A stretch of DNA of 64,000 nucleotides from Chamaelirium japonicum (Eukaryota > Streptophyta > Magnoliopsida > Liliales > Melanthiaceae). The notes below the pieces were generated by a model. That model searched no databases and was not told where the DNA came from. It saw only the letters and a list, made by a program, of their open reading frames with translations. The position numbers were made by a program, and so were the translations under genes. This document shows, in pieces, positions 1 through 13,100 of this stretch (position 1 is the stretch's first letter; every line of letters begins with the position of its first letter). The stretch is from NCBI GenBank assembly GCA_947650365.1, contig CANTAL010000207.1, forward strand, positions 62,001 to 126,000. The letters are read 5' to 3'.

Positions 1-355
1 AAACAAACACGCTCCGAGCAAGTGCTCGTTCGTGTACAATTTCGCTAGAAAGAAAAAGAAACAATCCTAGAAAACTGGCCAGGGAACCGAGGATGGTCAA
101 CCCCCACCCTCGCCCATCTAAATCCTTATAATCCACAATAATAATCAATGCAAAATAAATCCGGGGTCCGACCCCCGGATGCATGCAATCATAGATTACT
201 ATTCAGCGCGGCACCTGCAAAAAGACGATACATAGCACAATCCATATGCATGATCTACGCCGAACCCCGACGAAAACATATGACATCATATATTCACATG
301 ATATTTTCACGAATTCATGCATGAAACATACACCAAAGCGTGCTCTGATACTAAT
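1..355 (-). mobile_element. Leader fragment of a second, tandemly joined copia copy
   Basis: This stretch is nearly identical to 7880-8233, the untranslated leader next to the 5' LTR of the complete copy, including a primer-binding site at 342-353. It therefore belongs to the internal region of another copy that shares the LTR at 356-2311. It contains no gene. Confidence 0.88.
342..353 (-). promoter_or_regulatory. Primer-binding site, one mismatch
   Basis: Read on the minus strand this is TAGTATCAGAGC, one base different from the initiator-Met tRNA primer-binding site TGGTATCAGAGC. It lies two bases from the LTR edge. It marks the left-hand copy of the tandem array. Confidence 0.8.
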
Positions 356-2311
356 TGTTTGAATTGGGTTCCGCTAATCAGAGTCGCAGCGGAAGCAAAA
401 AGAAAGATCCGAAGATCATACGGTGTATGTTTCATTACAATTCGTGATACAAAACAATCTACATGCAAATCTATGATCTTAGAATATGTGCGGATACCCT
501 AGAGGCATACTACGATCTATGGAAGACATGCATGCATCTACTTAGGTGTTTAGATTCATCATACCTTATGGATCTATGATCCGGAGATTACGGAATGATG
601 AAGAACGGCACTTGAATCGCAAGGAAAACTGTCGGATAGCACCTTGTCCTTTGCGAATTGAAGAATCCTCGAAATCCCGTCTCTAAGTGCAACGATTACG
701 AGCCGACGGAAGAATCCGTTGCGAAGATGATGGCGAGCCTCGAGATTTTCTCCTCCTGTTTCTCCTTTCTTCCTTCTCCTTCCTTCCTCTTCCTTCTCCC
801 TTCTTCTTCCTCTCTTTTCCTTGGCCGAAACCACAAAGGAGGAGGACTAGGGGTCGGATTTTTGGAGGGGAGGGAGTAGAACCATTAGGGCCGGCCCTCC
901 CCCTCCTATTTCCTTTATAGAGCCAGTCTCCCATGGCTGCAAGGAGCCTAGGGCCGGTACCTAGGTGGATAGGGATGAGGGGGGGTCGGATTTAGGTCTT
1001 CCGGGTGCCTATCGTGAAGTCCGGACGAAAACACCCTTCACGAAAAGCGGAAAACTGAAAGTGAGACTGAGTGAGGTGCGCTACTCGGAATCGAGTTTCG
1101 TCAGCGCCTGTGAGCTCCTGGAATTATTCCGCTCAATCTAAGATCCATATTCAATATGTTATGTGCCATATTTTAGTATTTACCAAAATACCCCTATAGC
1201 CCGTAACACATGTGAATTAGGTTCTTTGGCTCCGGGCTTGCGCTCCATCGTGCTATTTCACATCCAACGTATCCAACTAGGTCGGGGAACAATTCCTATA
1301 TGCAATGGCAGTGCGAAACCTTCAGGGTTCGGGATCATAGCTCCAATCGAATCCCTGATTAACTGTTCCGGTGACACACCGAAAGTTCCGTTAATCAGCC
1401 CTAATCCGATTAACCCGCGTAGCCACCCAGAGTACGACGCGAGTTGAAATCTAGTGATCCTAAACTTATGTTACTCCCTCATAACCCTGTTCTCTACTAT
1501 ACTCCGATAATCCTTAGGCCCTCCAATTACTGGTGCTATGATACGACTCGGGCGGTGGGGAGCACCGTCAGATCCCGATCGATCATCTGACTAGGGTTTG
1601 ATGACTTGTCATCTATAACACCACACACCTTCAGGTGCTATGCCTAGCATCCGGAACGTCGTCAGTCATACTGACAACCACCAGGCCTGGGTTAACTGTG
1701 TGGACAGATTGACTCATCAAACCGCACCCATCCAATATTGGACGTCGGATAACTTGTAGGGATTATATGTCACTCAAGCGCCAGCCGGGTAACCCAACGT
1801 ACCGTGGTATTGGACTATGGAAGGTCCGCACACGTTGGCACATCAAAGCACCACACAACTGGTTGGCCCAGTGAGCATGGTCCCTCAGGGTTAAGGATAG
1901 ATTATCTATAGTAGAAAGACAGTTTCTGCACCAGTGTCTGAATTACTGAACTGTGCACCGTCTTGGTTCCTGTTCAACACGATCATCGTGCTTGGTCAGG
2001 TGAATGGGAATCCCACATTCCCGTGGTGGAGACTTCACCATATCCTATACCTGCCAACAGCTTATACTCGGTGAAGCGACCAGCATCACCAAAGCTGTGA
2101 ACTAGTTCTAGGTCTATACAGAACTGGTCTACTGGGTCCCCCAAGCATGGATCCTCCATGCGCCTCAGTGGCCTACTGTGTTCCCTAGGGTCCTTTTATT
2201 ATATGAGTATTATCATATACCAGAGTAGTATTCTAATTAAAGCAATAACCAAAGTCATCTTTATTAATGTTAATACAGAAAATCCACGCTAAGGACACAC
2301 GAGCTATAACA
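356..2311 (-). repeat. Copia LTR shared by two tandem copies
   Basis: This 1956-bp LTR is the 3' LTR of the 2312-8233 internal region and also the 5' LTR of the partial copy to its left, because a primer-binding site abuts its left edge. Minus-strand start TGTTATAGCTCGTGTG; minus-strand end in AACA next to the PBS side. It has a full version of the segment around 1610-1670 that is deleted in the right LTR. Short reading frames inside it (for example 574-934) are not genes. Confidence 0.92.
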
Positions 2312-2322
2312 ATCTCCCACTT
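2312..2322 (-). promoter_or_regulatory. Copia polypurine tract
   Basis: On the minus strand the bases just before the 3' LTR read AAGTGGGAGAT, a purine run in the position of the plus-strand primer of retrotransposon replication. Confidence 0.75.
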
Positions 2323-2325
2323 GGC

Positions 2326-3999
2326 CTAGCGGGGAACAACAGTCTTAACTCCCATGGCATCCATGTGTTTCTCAAAAGCCTTGGTCGGTAACGCCTTTGT
2401 GAAAAGGTCCGCCATGTTATCTGCAGACGCCACCTGAGTCACTGCTACCTCCCCTCGCTTCTGCAAGTCCCGGATTATGTAGTATTTCCGCTCGATATGC
2501 TTGCTCTTCTTGTGATATCTTGGCTCCTTGGATTGTGCTACCGCTCCACTATTGTCGCAGTAAAGGACAATAGGATCTTGAGCTCCCGGTACGCATCCTA
2601 AGTCTGTGAGGAACTTCTTGAGCCACACCGCCTCCTTAGCTGCTTCGCACGCCGTAACGTACTCAGCCTCTGTCGTCGAATCCACGATGCATCCCTGCTT
2701 CACGCTCCTCCAACTGACTGCTCCTCCTCCTAATGAAAACACAAACCCTGACGTCGATCTCGTGGATTCCCGATCTGACGCAAAGTCAGAATCCGTATAT
2801 CCAATCGGCATCAGTTTCTGTGAAGAGTAAACTAACTCATAATCTCCCGTCCTACGGAGATACTTGAGTATACTTTTCACAACAGTCCAGTGCCCTGGAC
2901 CCGGATTTGACTGATACCTGCCCATCATGCCTACTGCATAGCATATATCTGGTCTCGTGCACTGCATGGCATACATCAGACTTCCTACTGCCGAAGCATA
3001 AGGTATCTTCTGCATCTCTGCCCTCTCCTCAGGAGTCTTAGGACCCTGATCCTTGGACAACTTCATTCCATGTCTGAATGGAACCAGTCCCTTCTTGGAG
3101 TTGTGCATACTGAATCTGACCAAGATAGTATCTATATAGGCTGACTGTGATAGCGAGAGAATCTTGTTATGGCGATCTCGAGTTATCTTGATCCCTAGAA
3201 CATAACTCGCTTCACCCAGGTCTTTCATGTCAAATTGAGAGGATAACCACACCTTCACTGTAGACAACGTTCCAACATCATTTCTGATGAGCAGGATATC
3301 GTCCACGTAAAGCACTTGAAAAACTACTGCAGTTTTATCGCTCCTTTTATAAACACATGGTTCATCCACATTCTGTTCAAATCCATAAGACTGGATAGCC
3401 TGATCAAAATGCATGTTCTAACTTCTGGATGCTTGCTTCAGTCCATAAATGGACCTTTGTAACTTGCACACCAGACCTTTCTGACATTTTGCGACAAAGC
3501 TTGGAGGCTGAGACATGTAGATGTCTTCTTCCAAATCCCCGTTGAGGAATGCGGTCTTGACGTCCATTTGCCAGATCTCCCAATCATAATGGGCTGCAAT
3601 GGACAAGAGGATCCGGATAGACTTAAGCATAGCCACTGGCGAAAAGGTTTCGTCATTGTCGATCCCTTCTCGCTGGGTATAACCCTTAGCGACTAGTCTA
3701 GCTTTGTAAGTCTCAACGGTACCATCCGGACCTCTTTTCCTTTTGTACACCCACTTACACCCAACAGGTTTAATGTTGTGAGGTGGTGCTATAAGTGTCC
3801 AGACCAAATTTTGGGACATCGATGTCAGTTCTGCCTCCATGGCTTCCTGCCATGCTGCATGGTCAGTGGATACCATCGCTTCGTCATAGTTCAGATGATC
3901 ATTCTCCTGAAACTCTGGATCAACCATAAAGGCTTCTCCAATGTATCTATCAGGAGCACTTGTTGTCCTCCCTCTGCGATGAACCTGCGGTGGTTCCAT
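2326..3999 (-). pseudogene. Copia reverse transcriptase and RNase H
   Basis: Two in-frame open segments (3999-3418, 193 residues; 3414-2326, 362 residues) are separated by one TAG stop at 3418-3420 where relatives have tryptophan. The first contains the copia RT signature blocks, including [11 protein letters not shown] and [11 protein letters not shown]. The second contains the catalytic LYVDDILL box, then the RNase H region with YTDSDFASD, STTEAEY and YCDNSGAV. It would synthesise element cDNA in virus-like particles. The segment upstream (integrase) is in another frame, so a frameshift lies near 3900-4000. The C-terminus ends 14 bases from the LTR, as expected for this family. Confidence 0.92.
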
Positions 4000-5321
4000 A
4001 GGAGTCGATCTACAGTACCGTTAATCTTAGTGGTATCGGCTCCCACTATGTTTTCTGTCTGTGTACTCCCATCAGTACCAAGCAATTCTTCAAGAACTAC
4101 TTTACTGGTGGGCTTATGGTCTATTAAATAATCCTGCTCCAGGAATACGGCGTTCGTCGAGAGGACAACCTTTCTATCCTCAGGATCATAAAATAAACCA
4201 CCCTTTGTCCCTTTTGGATACCCAACGAACAGACATACCTTAGTTTTTGACTCCATCTTATCTCGCTTGTCCTTTCGCACATGCGCTGGACAACCCCAAA
4301 TCCTAAAGTGCTGCAGGCTTGGCTTTCGCTTCAACCACAGCTCCTAAGGAGTTAGGGGTACTGACTTTGATGGAACAAAGTTCAAAGTATATGCTGCCGT
4401 CTCTAGGGCATATCCCCAAAAACTAGGTGGCAATATTGCATAACTCATCATAGTCCGAACCATGTCTAACAAGGTTCGCTTTCTCCTCTCAGATACACCG
4501 TTTTGTTGTGGTGTCCCTGGTGCAGTCAACTGGGATACGATCCCATGCTCATGCAGGTACCCAATAAATTCATCCGATAGGTATTCGCCTCCTCGATCCG
4601 ATCAAAGAGACTTGATACTTTTACCCGTCTGCTTTTCTGCTTCAGTTCTGAACTCCTTGAACTTATCAAAGGATTCAGACTTCCGCCGCATTAGGTATAT
4701 GTATCCAAACCTCGAGTGATCATCCGTGAAGGTGATAAAATACTCGAAACCTCCTATGGCACGGACACTTATGGGCCCACATACATCAGTGTGTACCAAC
4801 TCCAATACCTCCTTAGATCTGCTACCTTTGGCTCGGAAAGAACTTTTAGTCATCTTGCCTTCCAGGCAAGACTCACACGTCGGTAGGCTTTCTGAAACAT
4901 TTGGACTTAAGAGTCCTACCTTAACCAACCTATGAATCCTGTCTGAGGCTATGTGTCCAAGCCTTAGATGCCAAAGGAGTGTTGGATTATCTGAGGGATT
5001 TTTCCTTTTAGATGAATTAATCACACAAGCTTCAGTTATGTTATCCTGCTTATGATTGGAGTTAATTACATAGAGACCATTCTATATCTTTCCCTTACAA
5101 ATAAAGGAACCATTCAATTTAATTGACACACCAGAAGCATCAAATAAAACTGAAAAACCTTCATCATTCAATAAGGAAACAAAAATTAAATTACGTCTCA
5201 AGGACGGTACATAAAGTATGTCTCTAAGTAATAAACTTCTTCCATCAAGGAACTACAAGATGACATCTCCAACTGCTTCAGCCTCTGCCACGGCCTCAGT
5301 TCCCATGCTTAGGATTATCTC
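4000..5321 (-). pseudogene. Copia integrase region
   Basis: Open segments at 5024-4602, 4529-4344 and 4334-3891 share the gag frame. They give an H..H-C..C zinc-binding start (LLWHLRLGHIA, then CESCLEGK), the integrase core (VHTDVCGPI; GTPQQNGVSERRKRT) and the downstream region (LKRKPSLQHFRIWGCPAHV). The enzyme inserts the cDNA into chromosomes. Stops at 5082-5084 (TAG), 4602-4604 (TGA) and 4344-4346 (TAG) break it, and a frameshift follows near 3900-4000. Confidence 0.88.
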
Positions 5322-6293
5322 TCATTCACCCAGTTTTCTTGTCTCCTTGAATCCCTGCAAATTATTGCAAGCATGGTTAGTGGAACCAGAATCCACAATC
5401 CATAAAACTGGAGAATAACTGGATGTTACAAGGGATTCCACTATGTGGATTTGAGATATACCTGTCTCAGCCTTCTTGGGAGCCGCACGGCAGTCAACCT
5501 TCCAGTGCCCCTTCTTGCCGCATCGAAAACATTTTCCTTTGGGCTTTGTCGGACCATTCTGCTTGGGAACCTGCAACTGCACCTGGCCCATCTTCACGGG
5601 CTTCTTGGACTTTCTTTTCTGAAACTTGCCCTTGGCTTTCAGAGAAGAATTCCGCTCCACGTTTAGGGATTGGGCTCCTGCCTTCATCCCATCCTCTGCC
5701 ACCAGGAGTGCCGCTAGGAGCTCTGCGTTAGACATCTCTAACCGGTTAAGGTTGAAGTTTTTAACGAAGCCCTCAAACGCTCCTGACAGAGATGCGAGGA
5801 AAATGTCGGTCTGGATCTCTGCATCCAAGATGACATTGAAGAAACTAAGCTCGTTCACATAGCCAAACAACTTCAGCATATGATCCCGAACTAAAGTCCC
5901 CTCTGCCATCTTTGTGAACACCAATTTCTTGATGGTCAGGTAACGAGTTACCCAACTATAACCCTCGAACATTTCCTTCAGGTAAAGCATCATGTCTGAA
6001 GCAAAGGCCATGACTTTGACTTGCTTCTGAATGACGGTCTGCAAGGATGCCACAATGTAGCACTTGCACATCTCATCAGCATCTAACCAGTCTTTCCATT
6101 CCTTTAACTGGGCCTCAGTTGAACTTGGTCCCGGCATGGCCGGTTGAGGGGTACTTAGGGCAATTGTGTGTTTGCCAACTCTTAGGACGAGCATCAGGTT
6201 ACGCTTCCAGTCCTCGTAGTTTGGTCCCATAAGTTTGTTATCATTAAGTATGGAGGCAAGGGGGTCGAGCTTGGTCATGATTTCTATAAACAA
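5322..6293 (-). pseudogene. Copia gag and protease start
   Basis: The 323-residue reading frame opens with the copia gag type (GPNYEDWKRNLMLVL near residues 24-38) and has a CCHC zinc knuckle, CFRCGKKGHWKVDC, at about residues 255-268. The aspartic protease active-site block WIVDSGSTNH follows at about 298-307. Gag builds the particle and the protease cuts the polyprotein. A TGA at 5322-5324 cuts the protease; the same frame continues downstream into integrase, consistent with a single gag-pol polyprotein. The ATG at 6291-6293 is the first in frame, after a long untranslated leader. Confidence 0.92.
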
Positions 6294-8219
6294 TGGTTTA
6301 AAGCAATAGTTTGGGTCTACTACAATCTATTTCATGGAATTTAGAAATAAATAATGTGTACTCCAGCCGCTATGTCTTCACCACCTCAAGTGGAGATATC
6401 CAGGAATCTAAATTCCCTGAGCTAGAGCACTGAGACTATCGGCCCTGAATTGGAGACAGCATCTCGGTGAGAGCATGCAACCGCTTCTGCCAATGGGGTT
6501 TTTACGACCCAGTCTTTATCAGAATTACCCATGGTAAACTGAAAGACCTCTCAGTCTCCTTTTGGCCAGCTTTATGTGACCCGCGTGCGCAGCAACAGCG
6601 GCTTCACACAAGCTTTCGGATGCTTCCCACAAATCTAGGTGGTGTCGGTAGGGGGGTTCATAGGCTCCCGTGGTGCAGGATAAAACTGTCACCCACTGCC
6701 ACCGGCATCCTCCATGTCCCGAAGGAAACCACTAGGCAAACCAGCATGGAAGGAAACACAGCTCTCACCCGGTGGGAATAACGAACTGTGTACCTCCCAC
6801 CCAGACCCTTAGCCGGTTGATTGTGGAGGCCAAGGGCTCCCCTTTGGAGGGAACCTCTTACACATCCCTTCTTTATTAGGTTTTATGCATATCTAGATAG
6901 GTCACGACCTCCTAGATATAGACCCTAGTCTACCGTGCTCCCACTAGGATTACAAACCCTCCCGCAAAGCATTAGTATCCTTGGAAAATATCATAGTCCC
7001 TACCTTGAATACTTAGCTTTTGTCTTTCTTGCAAGGATCACATTACATAGATTCCAAGGATCCCGATACTCCACTAGTTTGCCCATAATCCTAAGATCTG
7101 GAGCCTAGCCTAAGGTTAATGTGGAAAGGACTCCCACTAAGATGATGCCTTGTTCACAATTTGATGCCTGATGTCATAGTAGACCTCACCTCATTACAGG
7201 TTTCGATGCTGGCCAAATAGGGACATCCGATAACCTCCGTCGGACCTCAACCTAATAGTGGCATAACTAAATCATGATGAGTTCATACTACCATCAAACG
7301 TCATCTAGAAACGGGTATCACACTGTAAAATCCTAACCTAACTTGGTCGCTAGGACCACGTGGGGAAAGGGCATCCCACGAGGGTTATCATACTTCTTAT
7401 GGAGACATTAGTTAATTATCTCTAAATAAATCTAACACTGTGTCTATCTCGGTGCACAGTACTTGGCTACCTGAACTACCACGAGGGTGGTTACCGCCTT
7501 TTCTTTTAGCTAGCCACCGAATTCGCACGTGTTAGAAGCATATAGAGACACTGATGAATCCATAATTTTAGTACTAACCCTAAGCCTGATCTAGAGACTA
7601 ACTCACAAGCAAGAATGATAATCACATTATCATCGGGGTTCTCTAAATACTTAATAAAGAGAAACAACAGAGAAAGTATCCAAACTGAATCAAGTCCAGG
7701 GTCCAACCCCTGAACCTGAATAGTACAGCCAAGATATCCTGCTCTTCCGTTTTGCACGATCTCTGACGATGATCCCCTTCATCGCCAACGTGCATGCTTT
7801 CGCCGGGTCTTTGCACGCCATGGTACCGCTTGCCCGAACCATGGATGTAGCATCATCTCCTTCTTCCTGTGACCGAAAAACTAACACACTCCGAGCAAGT
7901 GCTCGTTCGTGTACAATTTTGCTAAAAAGAAAAAGAAACAATCCTAGAAAACTGGCCAGGGAACCGAGGATGGTCAACCCCCACCCTCACCCATCTAAAG
8001 CCTTACAATCCACAATAATAATCAATGCAAAATAAAATCCGGGGTCCGACCCCCGGATGCATGCAATCACAGATTACTATTCAGCGCGGCACCTGCAAAA
8101 AGACGATACATAGCACAAACCATATGCATGATCTACGCCGAACCCCGATGAAAACATATGCCATCATATATTCACATGATATTTTCACGAATTCATGCAT
8201 GAAGCATACACCAAAGCGT
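6294..8219 (-). other. Copia untranslated leader
   Basis: A 1.9 kb stretch between the primer-binding site and the gag start with no credible reading frame. Its PBS-proximal part (from about 7880) is repeated at 1-341. Long leaders of this size occur in plant copia elements and often hold packaging signals; I see no specific motif. Confidence 0.75.
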
Positions 8220-8231
8220 GCTCTGATACCA
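8220..8231 (-). promoter_or_regulatory. Primer-binding site, initiator-Met tRNA
   Basis: The minus strand reads TGGTATCAGAGC, an exact match to the complement of the 3' end of plant initiator methionine tRNA. It lies two bases from the LTR edge at 8234, the standard copia arrangement. Confidence 0.95.
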
Positions 8232-8233
8232 AT

Positions 8234-10133
8234 TGTTTGAATTGAGTTCCACTAATCAGAGTCGCAGTGGAAGCAAAAAGAAAGATCCGAAGATCATACA
8301 GTGTATGTTTCATTACAATTCGTGATACAAAATAATCTACATGCAAATCTATGATCTTAGCATATGTGCGGACACCCTAGAGGCATACTACGATCTACGG
8401 AAGATATGCATGCATCTACTTAGGTGTTTAGATTCATCATACCTTATGGATCTATGATTCGGAGATTACGGAACGATAAAGAACCGCACTTGAATCGCAA
8501 GGGAAACTGTCGAATAGCACCTTGTCCTTTGCAAATTGAAGAATCCTCGAAATCCCGTCTCTGAGTGCAAGGATTTCGAGCCGACGGAAGAATCCGTTGC
8601 GAAGACGATGGCGAGCCTCGAGATTTTCTCCTCCTCTTTCTCCTTTCTTCCTTCTCCTTCCTTCCTCTTCCTTCTCCCTTCTTCTTCCTCTTTTTTCCTT
8701 GGCCGAAACCACAAAGAAGGAGGACTAGGGGTCAGATTTTTGGATGAGAGGGAGTAGAACCATTAGGGCCGGCCCTCCCCATCCTATTTCCTTTAAAGGG
8801 CCGGTCTCCCATGGCTCCAAGAAACCTAGGGCCGGCCCCTAGGTGGATAGCGATGAGGGGGGGTCGGATTTAGGTCTTCCGGGTGTCTATCGTGAAGTCC
8901 GGACGAAAACGCCCTTCACGAAAAGCGGAAAACTGAAAGTGAGACTGAGTGAGGTGCGCTACTCGGAATCGAGTTCCGTCAGTGCCTGTGAGCTCCTGGA
9001 ATTATTCCGCTCAATCTAAGATCCATATTCAATATGTTCTGAGCCATATTTCAGTATTTACCAAAATACCCCTACGGCCCGTAACACATGTGAATTAGGT
9101 TCTTTGGCTCCGGGCTTGCGCTCCATCGCGCTACTTCGCATCCAACGTATCCAACTAGGTCGGGGAACAATTCCTATACGCAACGACAGGGTGGAACCTT
9201 CAGGGTTCGGGATCTCTAGCTCCAACCGGATCCCTGATTAACTGTTCCGGTGACACACTGAAAGTTCCGTTAATCAGTCCTAATCCGATTAACCCGCGTA
9301 GCCACCCAGAGTGCGATGCGAGTTGAACTCTAGTGATCCTAAACTTATGTTACTCCCTCGTAACCCTGTTCTCTACTATACTTCGATAATCCTTAGTCCC
9401 TCCTATTACTGGTGCCATGATACGACTCGGGCGGTGGGGAGCACCGTCAGATCCCGATCGATCATCTGACTAGGGTTTGATGACTTGTCATACTAACAAC
9501 CACCAGGACTGGGTTAACTGTGTGGACAGATTGACTCATCAAACCGCACCCATCCAACACTGGACGTCGGATAACCTGTAGGGATTACATGTCACTCAAG
9601 CGCCAGCCGGGTAACCCAACGTACCGTGGTATTGGACTATGGAAGGTCCGCACACGTTGGCACATCAAAGCACCACACAACTGGTTAGCCCAGTGAGCAT
9701 GGTCCCTCAGGGTTAAGGACAGATTATCTATAGTAGTAAAACGGTTTCTGCACCAGTGTCTGAATCACTGAACTGTGCACCGTCTTGGTTCCTGTTCAAC
9801 ACGATCATCGTGCTTGGTCAGGTGAATGGGAATCCCACGTTCCCGTGGTAGAGACTTCACCACATCCTATACCTGCCAACAGCTTATGCTCGGTAAAGTG
9901 ACTAGCATCACCAAAGTTGTGAACTAGTTCTAGGTCTACACAGAACTGGTCCACTGGGTCTCCCAAGCATGGATCCTCCATGCGCCTCAGTGGCCTACTG
10001 TGTTCCCTAGGGTCCTTTTATTATATGAGTATTATCATATACCAGAGTAGTGTTCTAATTAAAGCAATAACCAAAGTCATCTTTATTAATATTAATACAG
10101 AAAATCCACGCTAAGGACACACGAGCTACAACA
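8234..10133 (-). repeat. Copia 5' LTR
   Basis: A 1900-bp direct repeat of 356-2311, ending in GAGCTACAACA where Gypsy 1 pol sequence begins. It is shorter than its partner mainly through a deletion of about 57 bases near 9490, between two short GTCAT repeats that the other LTR copies keep apart. Confidence 0.93.
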
Positions 10134-13100
10134 CATTCGTAAGTGCACTCCTGACTCCCGAAGAAGAGGCTGCATACATCAAGCTACTCCAAGAATACAG
10201 AGATGTCTTCGCATGGTCCTACAAGGAAATACCCGGCTTTACCCCAAGATTGCAGTACACCAGCTTGCTGTCAGACATGGAGTTAGCACCATCAAGCAAG
10301 GACAAAGACGCTACCGGCCAGAATTAATACCGTAAATAGAAGGTGAAATCAACAAGCTCATTGAAGCCGGTTTCATCCGAGAAGTCAAATATCTAACGTG
10401 GATCTCCAGCGTCGTCCCAGTTAAGAAGAAGAACGGTCAAATCAGAGTATGTGTGGACTTCAGGGATTTAAATGATGCATGTCCCAAAGATGACTTCCCG
10501 TTACCAATCACAGAGTTGATGGTAGATGAGACAACTAGCCATGAAGCACTAACCTTGATGGATGGATCTTCAGGCTACAACCAGATCTGCATGGCCCCCA
10601 AAGATGAAGAACTTACGGCATTCCGTACGCCAAAAGGGATCTACTGCTACAAAGTTATGCCTTTCGGCTTGAAAAATGCAGGAGCTACCTACCACCGAGC
10701 CATGCAAAAAAATTTCGACGATATCCTTCATCAGAATGTGGAATGCTACGTCGACGACCTCGTGGTAAAATCAAGACAAAAGCCAGCGCATCTTCAAGAC
10801 CTCGAGCTAATCTTCAAACGGCTTCGAAGATACCAGCTCCGCATGAACCCGCTTAAATGCGCATTTGGAGTCTCCTCGGGTAAGGTTCTCGGCTTTGTCG
10901 TACGACATCGAGGCATCGAGATAGATCAATCCAAAATAGATGCTATTCTCAATATGCCAATCCCAAAAACAGTACGAGACCTCAGAGGTCTCCAGGGCCA
11001 TCTAGCATATATCAGGAGGTTTATCGCCAACTTAGCTGGAAAATGTAGGCCCTTCAGTCGCCTCATGAATAAAGGAGCACCATTTAAGTGGGATGAAGCT
11101 TGTCAGGAAGCCCTCCAAAACATCAGAAATTACTTACTCAAGCCTCCAGTTCTGACAGCACCAGTTCAAGGAAAGTCATTGGTCCTTTACATCAGCGCCC
11201 AGGAACAGTCCTTGGGGGCACTCCTGGCTCAAGACAACGAGCTAGGTAAGGAAACAATATGTTACTATTTGAGCCGCACTCTCATCGGTGCGGAGCTAAA
11301 CTACTCCCCGATTGAGAAGGTCTGTCTGACGCTCATCTTCGCTACAAAGAAGCTGTGACACTACATGTTAGCTCACGTCATCAGACTCATCTCAAAAGCC
11401 GACCCGCTCAAATACATTATGTCAAGGCCAGTGCTCTCCGGACGTTTGGCCAAGTGGGCTTTACTCCTCCTCGAGTTCGATATCACCTTCGTCCCTCGTA
11501 AAGCGGTCAAAGGTCAAGCTCTCGCGGACTTCCTGGCAGAATACCCCCTTCTAGCAGAATGGGAATTATCGGAAGATCTCCCAGACGAAGAAGTATTCTG
11601 CATCGACATCGCCCCTTCTTGGAAAATATTCTTCGACGGCGCGGCAAGGCAAGACGTGGCAGGAGCAGGGGTTATCTTCATCACGCCAAATGATGAAATA
11701 ATCCCTTTCGCATTTCTACTATCAGAACCATGCTCCAACAACAGGGCAGAATATCAAGGCTTGATTATTGGCCTCGAACTCGCCAATGATATGAAACTTC
11801 AAGGACTTGAAATTTTCGGCGACTCTCAACTCGTCATTCAGCAAATATTAGGAGCATACGAAGTTAACAAAGAAGACCTCGTGCCGTTACATCTACGAGC
11901 TCTGAAACTCCTTGGTACGCTCAAAATTGCTTCAATCCAGCATGTCCCCAGAAACCTCAATCAGCAGGCTGATGCACTCGCAAATTTAGCTGCTACACTT
12001 CCATTCCCAGAAAAAAGCCCGCTCATCATCCCTATTTGCAAGAGGATGGTGATCACCGAGGAGGACCCCCCTATGGAAATCCCGGACCAAGTCAATGCAG
12101 TACACGTTCTCATGACCGACGAGCTAGATTGGAGATAACCATTCATAAACTTTCTTGTCCACGGGAAGCTCCCTGAAGATCCAAAGCGTAAGGTCGACAT
12201 TCGCCGACGGTCTCTGAAATTCTTCCACTTCAACAACGAGTTGTACCATCGAAGCTACGATGGCACGCTCCTGAGGTGTCTTGCAAAAGAAGAAACGGAA
12301 ACAGCACTAGAAGAAGTCCATGCCGGGATCTGTGGTTCACATCAGTCTGGTCCAAAGCTTCACTTCCGCATCAGGCGGATGGGGTATTACTGTCCCACTT
12401 GATCAAGGACTCCCTCGATTTTGCAAAAAAATGTCACGCTTCCCAGTTGCATGGCGACTACATCCGTCAGTCTCCGGAACCTTTGCATCCAACCATCGCA
12501 TCATGGCCCTTCGATGGATGGGGACTCGATATTGTCGGTCCGCTACCCAAGTCATCCAAGCAGCATCTTTACATTCTGGCGGCAACATACTACTTTTCTA
12601 AGTGGGCTGAGGCAGTACCATTGCGAGAAGTTACCAGACACTGTCATCAGCTTCATCAAGAACGACATCATCTTCCGGTATGGCGTCCCTCGCTATATCG
12701 TCACGGACAACGGAAAGAGTTCAAGAACGCCGCTGTCAGCCAATTCTGTGCCAAGTTCGATATCAAACAAAGGTGTTCAACCATGTATAACGCCTCAGCC
12801 AACGGTCTAGCTGAAGCTTTCAATAAAACACTCTGCAAACTTTTGGAGAAAGTCGTCTCAAAATCAAAGAAAGACTAGCATGAACGCATGGGCGAAGCGC
12901 TATGGGCATATCGCACCTCTTTTCGCACGTCAACACAGGCAACTCTGTACTCACTGGTATACGGAGTAGAAGCTGTCCTCCCGCTCGAGCTCCAGATCCC
13001 GTCACTCAGGATAGCCATTCAAGAAGGCCTTGTCAACGGCGACAACGCCCAACTTCGCCCAGCAGAATTGGAAGTACTGGATGAAAAGCGCCTCGAAGCC

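Larger units (their letters stand above)
356..10133 (-). mobile_element. Ty1/copia LTR retrotransposon, defective, part of a tandem array
   Basis: Two long direct repeats (356-2311 and 8234-10133) bound an internal region whose minus-strand reading order is gag, protease, integrase, reverse transcriptase, RNase H. That order defines Ty1/copia. LTRs begin TG and end CA. A primer-binding site matching initiator-Met tRNA lies beside the right (5') LTR and a purine tract beside the left (3') LTR. The polyprotein frame is broken by several stops and one frameshift, so this copy is not autonomous. It lies in the pol gene of Gypsy 1, whose sequence resumes at 10134. No target duplication can be checked because the left end of the array is outside the window. 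The RT and RNase H read like the Tork/Angela side of the superfamily, but I did not resolve the lineage. Confidence 0.93.

Noticed and set aside
574..934. Overlapping frames on both strands, repeated at 8452-8757
   Set aside because: They lie within the copia LTR and come from a TTCCTTCTCC tract.
8220..8231. tRNA gene
   Set aside because: Only the 12-base primer-binding complement is present; there is no tRNA body.
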